This document shows, piece by piece, positions 51,762 to 61,010 of a DNA stretch of 64,000 nucleotides. The notes under the pieces were generated by a model. That model saw nothing but the letters and a program-made list of their open reading frames with translations. It made no database searches and was not told the DNA's origin. The DNA is from CAWDVK01 sp963805715. Its GTDB lineage: Bacteria; Actinomycetota; Actinomycetes; Streptosporangiales; Streptosporangiaceae. How positions within the stretch are numbered: position 1 is the first letter of the stretch; every line of letters starts with the position of its first letter. The position numbers and the translations under genes were made by a program. The stretch spans positions 62,001-126,000 of the forward strand of contig CAWDVK010000013.1 of NCBI GenBank assembly GCA_963805715.1, in the 5' to 3' direction.

Positions 51762-52520
51762 TCAGGGCGCCGGCTGGATGGTGACGGAGCCGGTCCTGGT
51801 GCTGGCGGTGATGACGTGCGGCGACGCCGGGCTGCGGGTGACACGGACCTGGATGCTGCCGACCGAGGCGGTCGCGTTCACGGCGTACGGCACGCCGCCG
51901 GGGACGCTCAGCGTTACCGAGCCCACGGTGACGGTGGCCGTGATCGAGGCAGGGACGGCCGCGAACGTGACGTCGATCTGGCCCGCTGACAGGCGCAGGG
52001 TAGCGTCCGCGGAGGACACGTCCTGGCCGAGGATCGATCCGACGTGGCCGCTGGCCTCGACCGGCCCCGAGACCGAGCCGAGGTCGATGTCGCCCGCGTT
52101 GGTGTGCGCGGTGACCTGACCGGACAGCGAGTCGAGCCGGATCGTACCGACGCTGTCATCGACCCGGATGGTGATCGCCCTGGGCACCGTGATGTCATAG
52201 CCGATGCTGCAGGTTTCCAGGGCCGGGCAGTTGCTGTCCAGCACGAGGGTGCCGGCCGTGGCCCGGTGCGTGCTGACCGGGGCGGTGTGCTTGAAGCTGA
52301 TGTGCTCGGTGACCGAGACCGTGCCGGAGCTGCCGCCCGTCACCTGGATGCCGCCGACCTGATCGTTCACCACCACGGTCCGCACCTGGCCAGCGACCGA
52401 GTAGCTCCTGGTCCGATGCTGCAGAGCTCCGACGCTCACGTAGCAGCCAGCCAGCGCGGACGCGGCCAGGCCCCCGGCCAGCACGGATGCGGCTGCCCGG
52501 ACGGCCAAGCGCGCAGGCAT
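51762..52520 (-). CDS. DUF4097-type beta-strand-repeat lipoprotein
   Basis: This 252-residue protein starts at ATG 52520 after GGAGGAGG. A lipoprotein signal ends in LAGC with lipidated Cys26. The mature part is a right-handed beta-helix-like array of short repeats: VGGIQVTGGSSGTVSVTEHI, VGTIRLDSLSGQVTAHTNAG and DIDLGSVSGPVEASGHVGSI. This is the adhesin-like DUF4097 pattern. It sits on the outer face of the membrane; the function is unknown, and related proteins are linked with envelope stress. It is divergent from the methyltransferase gene. Confidence 0.85.
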   Translation of the reverse strand: MPARLAVRAAASVLAGGLAASALAGCYVSVGALQHRTRSYSVAGQVRTVVVNDQVGGIQVTGGSSGTVSVTEHISFKHTAPVSTHRATAGTLVLDSNCPALETCSIGYDITVPRAITIRVDDSVGTIRLDSLSGQVTAHTNAGDIDLGSVSGPVEASGHVGSILGQDVSSADATLRLSAGQIDVTFAAVPASITATVTVGSVTLSVPGGVPYAVNATASVGSIQVRVTRSPASPHVITASTRTGSVTIQPAP

Positions 52521-52763
52521 GACGCCCTCCTCCCGGGAGTGAAGGCCTGAGCGGGCGCCGCCGGCCCCTCGCCACCTCAGCCGGGCGCGCGCCGCTGCCT
52601 TGACGATGCACGACAACCGCCCGGGACGGTAGTGCCAAAGGTCATTCCCGCCCCTTCCGCCGATTCCTCCGGCCCGATTGCGCGGGACATTGCCGGGCGT
52701 ATTCTGATGCGTGCGTTCGTGCGTCCCCGCGGCAGGAGTGCCGCGCAACGGGAAGGATGCGCC

Positions 52764-53591
52764 GTGGCTGAGGGGCAGGCCGGCGACCGGCCCGGAGCGG
52801 GCGGACCCGCACCCGAGATCGACACCTCCGTCGCGCATCCTGCCCGCGTCTATGACTACTGGCTTGGCGGCACGAACAACTACGCGGCCGACCGGGAGGC
52901 GGCTGAGCGGGTGCTGGCCGTCACCCCGGGCCTGCGGTTCCGGGTCCGGGCTAACCGGGCATTCCTGGCCCGGGCGGTGCGCTACCTGGTCGCCGAGGCA
53001 GGAATCCGGCAGTTCCTCGATATCGGCACCGGCATTCCGTCGGCCGATAACACCCACGAGGTCGCGCAGTCGGTCGCGCCGGACGCCCGGATCGTCTATG
53101 CCGATAACGATCCCATCGTGCTCGCCCACGCCCGGGCGCTGCTGGCCAGCGCCCCGCAGGGCTCCACTCAGTACATTCACGGCGATGTGCGCGCGCCGGC
53201 CGCTATCGTGCAGGCAGCGACCCAGACCCTGGACCTGGCCCGGCCGACGGCCCTGATGCTGCTGGGAATCCTGCACCTGGTCCAGGACAGCGAGGATCCG
53301 TACCGGATCGTGAACGAGCTGATGGGCGCGCTGGCACCCGGCAGCTACCTGGTGATCTCCCACCCGGCTAGCGACATCCGCCCGGCCCAGGCTGAGGCGC
53401 AGAAGCGCTACAACGAGCGCGTGTCCACGCCGCAGACTCTGCGCACACGGGACGAGGTGGCGAGGTTCTTCACCGGGCTGGAGATGGTCCCGCCGGGCCT
53501 CGTCTACGTCCACACCTGGCGGCCGGATCCCGCGGACCTCGCGCCGGCCGGCGCAGCGTCCGCCTACGGCGGCGTCGCACGCAAGCACTGA
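52764..53591 (+). CDS. SAM-dependent methyltransferase, actinobacterial DUF574 type
   Basis: The 275-residue protein starts at GTG 52764, 8 bases after GGAAGGA. The family hallmark ARVYDYWLGGTNNYAADREA is at the front, the SAM motif FLDIGTGIPSADNTHEVAQS at residues 75-95 and the acidic strand YADNDPIVLAHARALLAS after it. This expanded actinomycete family has many copies per genome and poorly known substrates; some work on specialised metabolites. An upstream extension to 52632 in the same frame is possible but lacks support. The methyltransferase fold is complete. Confidence 0.88.
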   Translation: MAEGQAGDRPGAGGPAPEIDTSVAHPARVYDYWLGGTNNYAADREAAERVLAVTPGLRFRVRANRAFLARAVRYLVAEAGIRQFLDIGTGIPSADNTHEVAQSVAPDARIVYADNDPIVLAHARALLASAPQGSTQYIHGDVRAPAAIVQAATQTLDLARPTALMLLGILHLVQDSEDPYRIVNELMGALAPGSYLVISHPASDIRPAQAEAQKRYNERVSTPQTLRTRDEVARFFTGLEMVPPGLVYVHTWRPDPADLAPAGAASAYGGVARKH

Positions 53592-53622
53592 CGTCCCAGG
53601 CACCTCCGCCCTCAGCAGGGCC

Positions 53623-53859
53623 GTGCTCTGCCTGGTGAGCGCGTTCGTGGCGCAGCTGGCCAGGCAGGCCGCCAGCCAGGGGCCGGACGGCATCGAGGCG
53701 GCGTGCGGCGGCGCCTTTACCATTGTCGGCGGCGGTGTCGTCCTGCCTTACCCGGGAGAGCTGGTGGGAGCGGTCGGCGTCAGCGGCGGTACGGTCGAAC
53801 AGGACAGGGAATGTGCACGCGAGGGACTCCAGTCCCTGGCAGGAGGCAGCCATGAGTGA
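53623..53859 (+). pseudogene. C-terminal part of a GlcG/HbpS-family (DUF336) protein
   Basis: The 78-residue reading contains GGAFTIVGGGVVLPYPGELV and GAVGVSGGTVEQDRECAREG, the highly conserved end of GlcG/HbpS proteins. The first half, with the usual VSVAVVDAGGHLVA strand, is missing. Its stop overlaps the ATG of the next aminotransferase by eight bases, so the original gene was the upstream member of that operon. Confidence 0.65.
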
Positions 53860-55201
53860 CCAGACACCCGATCCGGCGCGCGGCGCCGAGGTCGTGGCCA
53901 TGGACCGGGCGCATGTCTTCCACTCCTGGTCGGCCCAGCGGGGCCCGGCCCCGATCCCGATCGCGAGCGCCGAGGGCTCCTACTTCTGGGACTACGACGG
54001 CAACCGGTACCTGGACTTCTCCAGCCAGCTGGTGAACACCAACATCGGGCACCAGCACCCGCGGGTCACCGCGGCCATCGCGGCGCAGGCGGCGAGGCTC
54101 ACCACCATCGCCCCGCAGCACGCGAACGACATGCGCGGCGAGGCCGCGACCCGGCTCGCGGGTCTCGCCCCGGACGGGATGGAGAAGGTGTTCTTCACCA
54201 ACGGCGGCGCCGACGCCAACGAGAACGCCATCCGGATGGCGCGGCTGCACACCGGCCGGACGAAGGTGCTCAGCTTCTACCGCTCCTACCATGGCAACAC
54301 CGGCGCGGCGATCACGTCCACTGGCGATCCGCGGCGCTGGCCGAACGAGTTCGCGGTCGGGCACGTGCACTTCTTCGGGCCCTACCTGTACCGGTCGGCG
54401 TTCTGGGCCAGCACGCCGGAGGAGGAATGCCAGCGCGCGCTGCAGCACCTCGAGCAGGTCATCGAGCTCGAGGGCCCGTCGACGATCGCGGCCGTGCTGC
54501 TGGAGACGATCGTCGGCACGGCGGGCGTGCTGATCCCGCCGCCCGGCTACCTGGCCGGCGTACGGGCGCTCTGCGACAAGCACGGCATCGTCTACATCGC
54601 CGACGAGGTCATGTGCGGGTTCGCCCGGGCCGGCTGCTGGTTCGCCTTCGAGCAGCATGACGTCGTGCCTGACCTGATCACCTTCGCCAAGGGCTCGAAC
54701 TCCGGATACGTGCCGATCGGCGGCGTCATCATCTCCGGCGAGATCGCCGCGACCTTCGATGACCGGGTATTCCCCGGCGGCCTGACGTACTCCGGTCACC
54801 CGCTCGCCTGCGCGTCCGTGGTCGCGACGATCGACGCGATGAAGGACGAGGGCGTGGTGCAGCATTCCGCGGCGATCGGCGCCGAGGTGCTCGGGCCGGG
54901 TCTTCGCGAGCTGGCCGAGCGGCATCCGGTGATCGGCGAGGTGCGGGGAGTGGCCTCGTTCTGGGCCCTGGACCTGGTGTCCAACCGGGAGACCAGGGCC
55001 ATGCTGGCTCCGTACGGCGGCTCATCGGAGGCCATGAACGCCCTGGTGGCCGGGTGCAAGGCCCGTGGCCTGATGCCGTTCACCAACTACAACCGGCTGC
55101 ACGTGGTGCCACCGTGCACGGTGTCGGAGTCCGAGGCCAAGGAGGGCCTGGCCATCCTGGACGAGGCACTCGCGGTCGCCGACCGCTACTACGAGGGCTG
55201 A
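53852..55201 (+). CDS. class III aminotransferase (omega-aminotransferase type)
   Basis: This 449-residue PLP enzyme starts at ATG 53852 after AGGAGG. The substrate/PLP region RYLDFSSQLVNTNIGHQHPR, the phosphate loop FFTNGGADANENAIRMARLH and the helix YIADEVMCGFARAGCWFAFE with the PLP-ring Asp are all present. PLP Lys280 is in ITFAKGSNSGYVPIGGV. It is close to beta-alanine/taurine-pyruvate or putrescine aminotransferases. It converges with galE, overlapping by 13 bases. The partial GlcG/HbpS gene precedes it. With mmsA 7 kb upstream a beta-amino-acid route is possible. Confidence 0.92.
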   Translation: MSDQTPDPARGAEVVAMDRAHVFHSWSAQRGPAPIPIASAEGSYFWDYDGNRYLDFSSQLVNTNIGHQHPRVTAAIAAQAARLTTIAPQHANDMRGEAATRLAGLAPDGMEKVFFTNGGADANENAIRMARLHTGRTKVLSFYRSYHGNTGAAITSTGDPRRWPNEFAVGHVHFFGPYLYRSAFWASTPEEECQRALQHLEQVIELEGPSTIAAVLLETIVGTAGVLIPPPGYLAGVRALCDKHGIVYIADEVMCGFARAGCWFAFEQHDVVPDLITFAKGSNSGYVPIGGVIISGEIAATFDDRVFPGGLTYSGHPLACASVVATIDAMKDEGVVQHSAAIGAEVLGPGLRELAERHPVIGEVRGVASFWALDLVSNRETRAMLAPYGGSSEAMNALVAGCKARGLMPFTNYNRLHVVPPCTVSESEAKEGLAILDEALAVADRYYEG

Positions 55202-56202
55202 CTTCGGCCGGCCCCGATGATCTCGTCCCGTACAGCCGCCCACTGAAGAGAGTGAGCGATGCCCTCCGCGATGCTGTACGCAGGCGCCCATTTCAGCAGC
55301 CGCCTTGCCTTGTCGCTGCGGGTATAGACGCCCGCCACATCGCCCGGCCGCCGGGCCTTCTCAACAGCAGCCACCGGCTCGTCAGCCACCGTATTGAACG
55401 CAGCCAGCAGCTCCCTGACGGTTGTGCCGCGGCCCGTGCCCAGGTTGATGACGGCAGATCCGGGGCCGGCGGCGGTCAGGCGGTCAAAGGACTCGACGGC
55501 AGACACGTGAGCGCTGGCCAGGTCCCAGACATGAACGTAGTCACGGATGCCCGAGCCATCACGAGTCGGATAGTCCGTGCCCGTGATCTCGAAGGGCCGC
55601 TTCTGCTCATACGCCTCGATCATCCGGCCCAGAGCGTGGCTCGGTCGGCGCTGCTGCAGCCCGGTGCGCAGCTTGGGGTCAGCGCCGATGGGGTTGAAGT
55701 AGCGGAGCGAGAGGGTCCTGATCTGCTGGCTAGCAGCAATATCGGAGAACATGGCCTCGCATACCGCCTTGGTTCGCGCATATGGGCTCTGCGGGTCGAT
55801 CGGCGAATCCTCCGCTACGCGCAGATCGGTGCCGGGGGCGTAAATGGAAGCCGACGAACTGAAAATCATCCGGCGGCACCCATTTCGCAGCAGGCTCTCC
55901 ACGAACTCCAGGCTCTTCGTAACGTTAGCCCGGTAATAGCTCACGGGATCGGCCACGGAGGCCGGCACGACAATCAGGGCCGCGCAATGCACCACGGCGT
56001 GAATATCGGGATGGTCGGCATAGATCTGGTCGACAAGACCGCCGTCAGCAATGTCACCGTGGTAGAAAATACGGTCGGCGGCGAATTCACGGCGACCGGT
56101 GATGAGGCTGTCGACGATCACCGGAGTGATACCGCTGTCCAGGCACGCTGAAGCGATAGTACTCCCGATGAATCCGGCGCCCCCGGAAATAAGAACCTTC
56201 AA
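55189..56202 (-). CDS. galE: UDP-glucose 4-epimerase
   Basis: This 337-residue SDR-extended enzyme interconverts UDP-glucose and UDP-galactose, supplying galactose for surface glycans. The NAD motif GGAGFIG is at residues 7-13, the catalytic Ser is in FSSSASIYAP, and Tyr/Lys are in SPYARTKA. LRYFNPIGAD and GSGIRDYVHVWDLASAHV are GalE-specific. It is full length. Its stop overlaps the convergent aminotransferase end, and four bases separate its start from the broken glycosyltransferase gene upstream, so they were one operon. Confidence 0.93.
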   Translation of the reverse strand: MKVLISGGAGFIGSTIASACLDSGITPVIVDSLITGRREFAADRIFYHGDIADGGLVDQIYADHPDIHAVVHCAALIVVPASVADPVSYYRANVTKSLEFVESLLRNGCRRMIFSSSASIYAPGTDLRVAEDSPIDPQSPYARTKAVCEAMFSDIAASQQIRTLSLRYFNPIGADPKLRTGLQQRRPSHALGRMIEAYEQKRPFEITGTDYPTRDGSGIRDYVHVWDLASAHVSAVESFDRLTAAGPGSAVINLGTGRGTTVRELLAAFNTVADEPVAAVEKARRPGDVAGVYTRSDKARRLLKWAPAYSIAEGIAHSLQWAAVRDEIIGAGRSQPS

Positions 56203-56206
56203 TGTG

Positions 56207-57092
56207 CTACCGCTTCTCTTTCGTGGCTGACCGTATCGCGGAGCCCGCTTGATCGACTGTGCTTAGCTGATTGACCCGGGCGACGCTGCCGGCGGCCGCG
56301 CGATCAAGCGCACGAAGGAGAAGCGGCCGCGCGCGCTCGGGAGGCCGCTGCGGCGGAACTAGTGGTGGCGTTACCGTCAGGCTGTCCTCAAGCTGAGTGT
56401 AGATGCCGCGGTAAGCTGTCATTGCCTTATCCAGAGCAAAGAACTGAGCGACGCGGCTCCGGGAATTCTCGGCGAAGAAGCTGTAGAGCGGCGCATCGTT
56501 CATGAGCTTCCGCATGGCCGCTGCCAGGCCGCTGACGTCGCCCGGCCGCACCAGCAGGCCGCACGGGCCCACGGCTGGCTCCGTGCCGTCGTCCAGTGAG
56601 CTGAGAATCAGCTGCTCCATGCCGCCTACGGGCGTGCCGATGATGGGAAGCCCCACGGCCATCGCCTCCATGACGACGAGCGGCTGGCCCTCGTTGTAAC
56701 TCGGCAGGATGAGCATGTCGTAATCCCCGAGCACTTCTGCCATATTGAGATTGCCGCGGAAGCAGATGTAGTCATCAAGACCCAGATCGCTGGCCCGCCG
56801 ATAGCACTCGGCCGCGTAGTGGGGTATTTCCTCCGCATGGCCCATGACATCCAGGGTGAAGTTGCCGACGCCAGCCTGAACCAGCTCGGATACGCTGGCG
56901 ACAAGATCGATGAGTCCTTTAATGGGTACCAGCCTGGCACAATAGGCAAGACGCCACGCTGGCTGCTCGCCGGAGCCAGCTGCCTGAGCGCGCCTTTCTT
57001 GCAGGCGCAGGCGGGCGGGCCCGAATTTCTCGAGCGTCATGCCATTCGGTATGATGTTCGACTTGGCCGCGTCTAGGCCCAATGCCGCTAAG
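56207..57092 (-). pseudogene. GT4 glycosyltransferase, N-terminal half lost at an insertion-sequence end
   Basis: Only the nucleotide-sugar-binding half of a GT-B enzyme remains: IIPNGMTLEKFGPARL, the loop WRLAYCARLVPIKGLIDLVA and the donor-site motif SYNEGQPLVVMEAMAVGLPI (E-x7-E). The N-terminal acceptor domain is absent, because the reading runs directly into the 3' end of a transposase at about 57093. The C-terminal 75 residues are an extra basic region. It precedes galE by four bases and was part of the same surface-polysaccharide operon. Not functional as a full GT4. Confidence 0.85.
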
Positions 57093-58095
57093 TTAAGCCG
57101 CTGCCGGGATGCCTTCGAGCTTGATCGTTGGCGGGCTGGTGTAGGTGACGCCAACGTCGCCAGGGCGTTTGACCCGGTAGGAATTGTGGCGGGCGCGTTT
57201 GATGACGCGAGGGCAGGTTCGCAGGCGGCGGGGTGGGTTGAGCCGTTCCAGGATCTCGGTGAAGGCCGCCGCGGTGATCGCGGCTGGGTGATCAGGGGGG
57301 AAAGGCCGCCGGATCATCGATCTGGCGGCGGACGAGGCGGACGGTGCGGATGAAGCTGACCCGGTCGGGGTCGTGCCCGGCTTGGTCTGCGGCCCGGCAC
57401 ATCAGCTCCCGGATCGCGTAGTGGGCCAGCAAGATTCCCCACATCTCCTGTTCGATGAGTTCAGGGGATTGGGAGCGGAGGATTCCGCCGGCTGCGCGCA
57501 GGTGGGTCTTGATCTCGTCCAGCCCGGATTCGTGTTCCCATCTCTGGTGATAGGCGAGCGCCATCTTGGCTGCGGTCAGCTCGGCCGGGTCCAGCAGGGT
57601 GGTGATCACGCAGATCAGCTCGCTATCCTCGCCGCTGCGGTCGGGGACGGTGTATTCCGCCGCGCGCACGATGCGGGCCTGGTCCGCATCGATCTGCTCC
57701 CCGCCGCGCGCGGCGGCCAGCAGGGTGGCCTTGTGCCTGACCGTGGCGCCCGGCGCGAAGATCAGCGCAAGATAGGGGCCATCAGGCAGGCGGCGGGCCA
57801 GCGGCAGGGTCACGGCCGCGCCTACCCGCCAGCACAGCGCCGCCCCGGTCGCGGCGTACAGGTCCCACAGCTGCCAGGAGTAGAACCCTGAGTCCGCGGT
57901 GATCAGCATGTCCTCATCCACCGGGCCGGTGAGCCGGGCGGCCAGCTCGCGCTCACCAGCGCGGCACGGCCCCATCGCGGCGGCGACCTGAGCGTGCGTG
58001 CCGCACTCCGACAAGGACACGACCTGGAGCTCGCGCTCTTCTACATGGCATTGCGGCCGGCCCTGCATACGAGTAGCTGATTCAGCATCCCCCAC
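57093..58095 (-). mobile_element. truncated IS4-type transposase, one homopolymer frameshift
   Basis: The DDE transposase retains the second Asp (DMLITADSGFYSWQLWDLYA) and the Glu helix (YHQRWEHESGLDEIKTHLRA). It continues ELIEQEMWGILLAHYAIREL, then RTVRLVRRQIDDPAAFPP, where a run of six G on the plus strand (57295-57300) shifts the frame. The last 60 residues (FTEILERLNPPRRLRTCPRV) are in the next frame to the stop at 57093. About 180 N-terminal residues with the first Asp are missing, and no inverted repeat is found at the upstream side. It cannot move by itself. Confidence 0.85.
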
Positions 58096-59096
58096 TGCCC
58101 TACCTCGTGACTTCCTGTCGCCACGGCCGCCTCAATCCTAGGCCAATTATCGTACCGCCGGGCGTGAAGCCTGAGCGACGCGCCCTCATGTCCGGACTCG
58201 GCGCCTTTGCGCATATCACATCTTCTGCGAACGCATGCCTTTTAGGCGGCCCGCTGGCTCTTGCGTTCGAGTTCCTTTGAGCGCTATCCACTATTCGCCT
58301 CGCATATACCTACAAATAATGACACAGGGGCTTCACTTCGGCCTCTCTCCGGGACCGCAAGTTCTTCGGCCTGCGTTGTAAGCCGTGCGGAAAATATTAC
58401 TAGATCGCTATCAAATCGGTTGATCGGAGCGCCACATCATTTGAACTTGGCAGATGTCTTCGACACGGCCCTGCTAGGCCGGCTAATCTCGCTGCTGCCG
58501 CCGGGTCGTGACGGCCAAGTGATGAGACGGAGTGCTATACATGACGGGGTACTCGGCAAATCAATGCGGGTGCCGCACGCGCCTGATCACGTCAGCTTAT
58601 CGGCTCGCGGGAAGTACGTTTTTACTTCTGCGACGTAATCCGGCAAGTAATGCCGAGACTGTCGGCGGTCTTACCCGATGAGGATCCCCGAAGCAAATTC
58701 CAGGGAGCTCGCCCTGCGGATCCTCTGAGCTGCAAAGGTCGCATGCGACAGCGTCGGGCTATCGGCCCGCTGCTGCGGCGAACTAGCTATTGCGCGCCTG
58801 CCGCTCGTGACATCCTGCGTCCATTCCAACACTGCTAGTGAGGGGTTAGTGTAGTTATAAATTCCCGGCGGCCATCGCGGGTAATGTCGATCTCCACATG
58901 GGCGACGGCGCTCTTGCTTCTCGGCACAATTGTTCTCACTTTCGCCGTGCGCTACAGAGATGACCACCTTCTCGTGTCTGCGCGTCCTGCTCTGCATTAT
59001 CGTCGCAGCCGCCCCTCGTCCAGGATCAGGCATCCGGCGTCGTCTAATTGGCGTGGCGGCTGCCTTGACCAAGGCTGACATCGATAGTGGGGACCT
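58096..59096. other. 1-kb gene-poor, less G/C-rich stretch
   Basis: This is clearly richer in A/T than the rest of the window and holds no supported gene. It separates the truncated IS from the glycan operon and may contain the operon promoter (an A/T-rich GTTATAAAT at about 58851) and decayed sequence. A 64-codon reading at 58884-59078 starts with a membrane-helix-like segment (ATALLLLGTIVLTFAVRYR), but its later part looks non-coding. Confidence 0.5.
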
Positions 59097-61010
59097 TTGA
59101 ACAGGCACGTCAACCCGTTACAGGTAATAGGCTCGTCCGACACTCACGATCCAGGCTTGCCAGGGAGTGCGAGCCAGGCCGAGGCCGAATATGTTGCGCG
59201 GGCTGGCGAACCTCCTGGCAACCATCCAGTAGCGGATGCCACTGAGACGGCCCCCATCGTTTGCGCCTTCACTGAGGATCGGAGTGCCACCGGGCACACA
59301 GGCCTTCCTCCCGCAGCTGAGACCACCCGATCTGGCCAGGCTGATACCCGCCACGACCTGAGCCATGCTGTCGTCAGCCAGGTGAATTCTCGTCGGTCAC
59401 ACGTTGCCAACGTCCGCTCTGCAGATTCACCCGAGACGATCGCCCGCGCTTCCGATGAGTTACAGCAATGCGGGCTGACTGCGGCGATCAGTCTCGCAAA
59501 GGCCACTGATGCAACCGCGCAGTTTCCCGCAGTCACGGCGCCGCACCAGCATCGCCGCGAGGCCCGCGCCGTCGGCACTGTACCGGGCCCGCCGGCCATG
59601 CCAGCCCAGCCGGCCACGTCAGCCCGGCCGGCCACGTCAGCGCTGCGGGCCGCCGATACGCCGGCGCTGCCAAGAGCCCGCTGGAGGCACGGGCTGCTCG
59701 TGGCCTGCAGCGTCATCCTCGGCCTGGTGGTCATAGACGTGGCCCTTGGCATCCATGCCGTGCACGGCAGGGCCGGAGGCGTCCGCATCGTCGCTGGCTG
59801 GCCTGGGATGAGATACCTCATCTACGCGGTGTGGCTCGTGCCCCTCGGCGAGCTGGCGCTCCTGGCTGCCGGGCAGCTTTTCTATCGGTACCGCTTCCGC
59901 ACCGCCGCGCCGGGAAAGTTCCGCCATCTGGTCATCCAGATAACCACGACGGGCAAAGAGGAACGGCGGGTCAACGAGATCATCGGGCAGCTCCGCGGCT
60001 ACCAGCTGCAGATGAGCCACGAGATCTGGGTCGTCACCGAGCCCGGCCAAGGCGATCGTTACCCGCGAGCGGACCGGGTGATCATCGTCCCCGCCGGATT
60101 CACCGTAAGCTCCGAACGCAAGGCTCGCGCCCTGGAGTTCTCCCGCCGGGCCCGGGTGGACCGGGGGCTGGACAGCCCGGAAGTCAAGATCCTCTTCAAT
60201 GATGACGACGTGGCACCGACCAGCGGCTACATCGAGAAGGCCTTCGCCGCGGACTACGACATCTGCGAGGGCGTCACGGCGCCCCGGGCCGAGTACGCTA
60301 TTAGGCCGCTGGGTCATTTCCTCGCCAGCCACGCCGACGACATGCGTACCCATGCGTGCCTGGTCTACTGCTCGGTATTCCAGGGCATCCTCGGCCGCCC
60401 CCTGCACGTGCACGGGGAGGGGCTCACGGTGACCGGCGAGGCTGAGGGCCGTGTCACCTGGGACTGGCCGGCCTTTGCCTCCGAGGATCTCGTCTTCGGG
60501 CAGAAGGCGGTCAGGGAGGGACTGCGGTGGGGCTGGTTCCACGAGTACGTGGAGCTGACGTCCCCGTGGACCTTGCGGGATTTCGTCACCCAGCGCCGGA
60601 GGTGGCTCTGGGGGGACATCCACGGCGTCATGCACCGGGAGGTGCTCTCGCTCCCGGGTGCGATCGTGGTCGTGGCCAAGTACCTGGTGGGCCTGGTCAC
60701 CGTGGTGTTTTCGCTGACCGGCCTGTACATGAAGCTGACCGGCGAGCTGCCGGTGGCCTCGCCCGTGTACGACGTGTCGAAACTGGCGATCCTCTCCTGG
60801 CTTGCGGTGTTCTTCGCCTGCGGGTGGATCGGCGCCAGCTCACGGGTCTCCGCGAGGAATGATGATTCCAGGCTGCTCAACGCCGCGGCCGCCTCGGTCA
60901 TGGTGCCGGTGAGCTCGCTCCTGACGCTGGCGGGGATCTTCGTGGCCCTGGCCCAGGGCAACCCACGCACTTTCCAGGTGATCAGGAAGACCCGCAGCGG
61001 GGCATCATGA
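59097..61010 (+). CDS. membrane glycosyltransferase, GT2 family, egghead-like
   Basis: This 637-residue inner-membrane enzyme has a long disordered, Ala/Pro-rich N-terminus (1-195) and two helices (about 198-220 and 243-262). The GT-A domain has Asp369-371 (LFNDDDVAP), the acid site Glu463-Asp464 (FASEDLVFG) and Q499-RRRW (QRRRWLWGD), the Q-x-x-R-W motif of processive or polymer-building enzymes. Three or four C-terminal helices follow. It resembles egghead/beta-mannosyltransferase-like proteins. Its stop overlaps the next start (ATGA), so it begins a coupled three-gene operon for an exported glycan. The sugar is unknown. Confidence 0.85.
   Translation: MNRHVNPLQVIGSSDTHDPGLPGSASQAEAEYVARAGEPPGNHPVADATETAPIVCAFTEDRSATGHTGLPPAAETTRSGQADTRHDLSHAVVSQVNSRRSHVANVRSADSPETIARASDELQQCGLTAAISLAKATDATAQFPAVTAPHQHRREARAVGTVPGPPAMPAQPATSARPATSALRAADTPALPRARWRHGLLVACSVILGLVVIDVALGIHAVHGRAGGVRIVAGWPGMRYLIYAVWLVPLGELALLAAGQLFYRYRFRTAAPGKFRHLVIQITTTGKEERRVNEIIGQLRGYQLQMSHEIWVVTEPGQGDRYPRADRVIIVPAGFTVSSERKARALEFSRRARVDRGLDSPEVKILFNDDDVAPTSGYIEKAFAADYDICEGVTAPRAEYAIRPLGHFLASHADDMRTHACLVYCSVFQGILGRPLHVHGEGLTVTGEAEGRVTWDWPAFASEDLVFGQKAVREGLRWGWFHEYVELTSPWTLRDFVTQRRRWLWGDIHGVMHREVLSLPGAIVVVAKYLVGLVTVVFSLTGLYMKLTGELPVASPVYDVSKLAILSWLAVFFACGWIGASSRVSARNDDSRLLNAAAASVMVPVSSLLTLAGIFVALAQGNPRTFQVIRKTRSGAS

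Noticed and set aside
57290..57302. Programmed frameshift in the IS transposase
   Set aside because: IS4-type transposases are single-frame; the shift is in a six-base homopolymer near the C-terminus and the element is already truncated.
57373..57891. Plus-strand reading opposite the transposase
   Set aside because: Shadow of the DDE transposase frame; no independent support.
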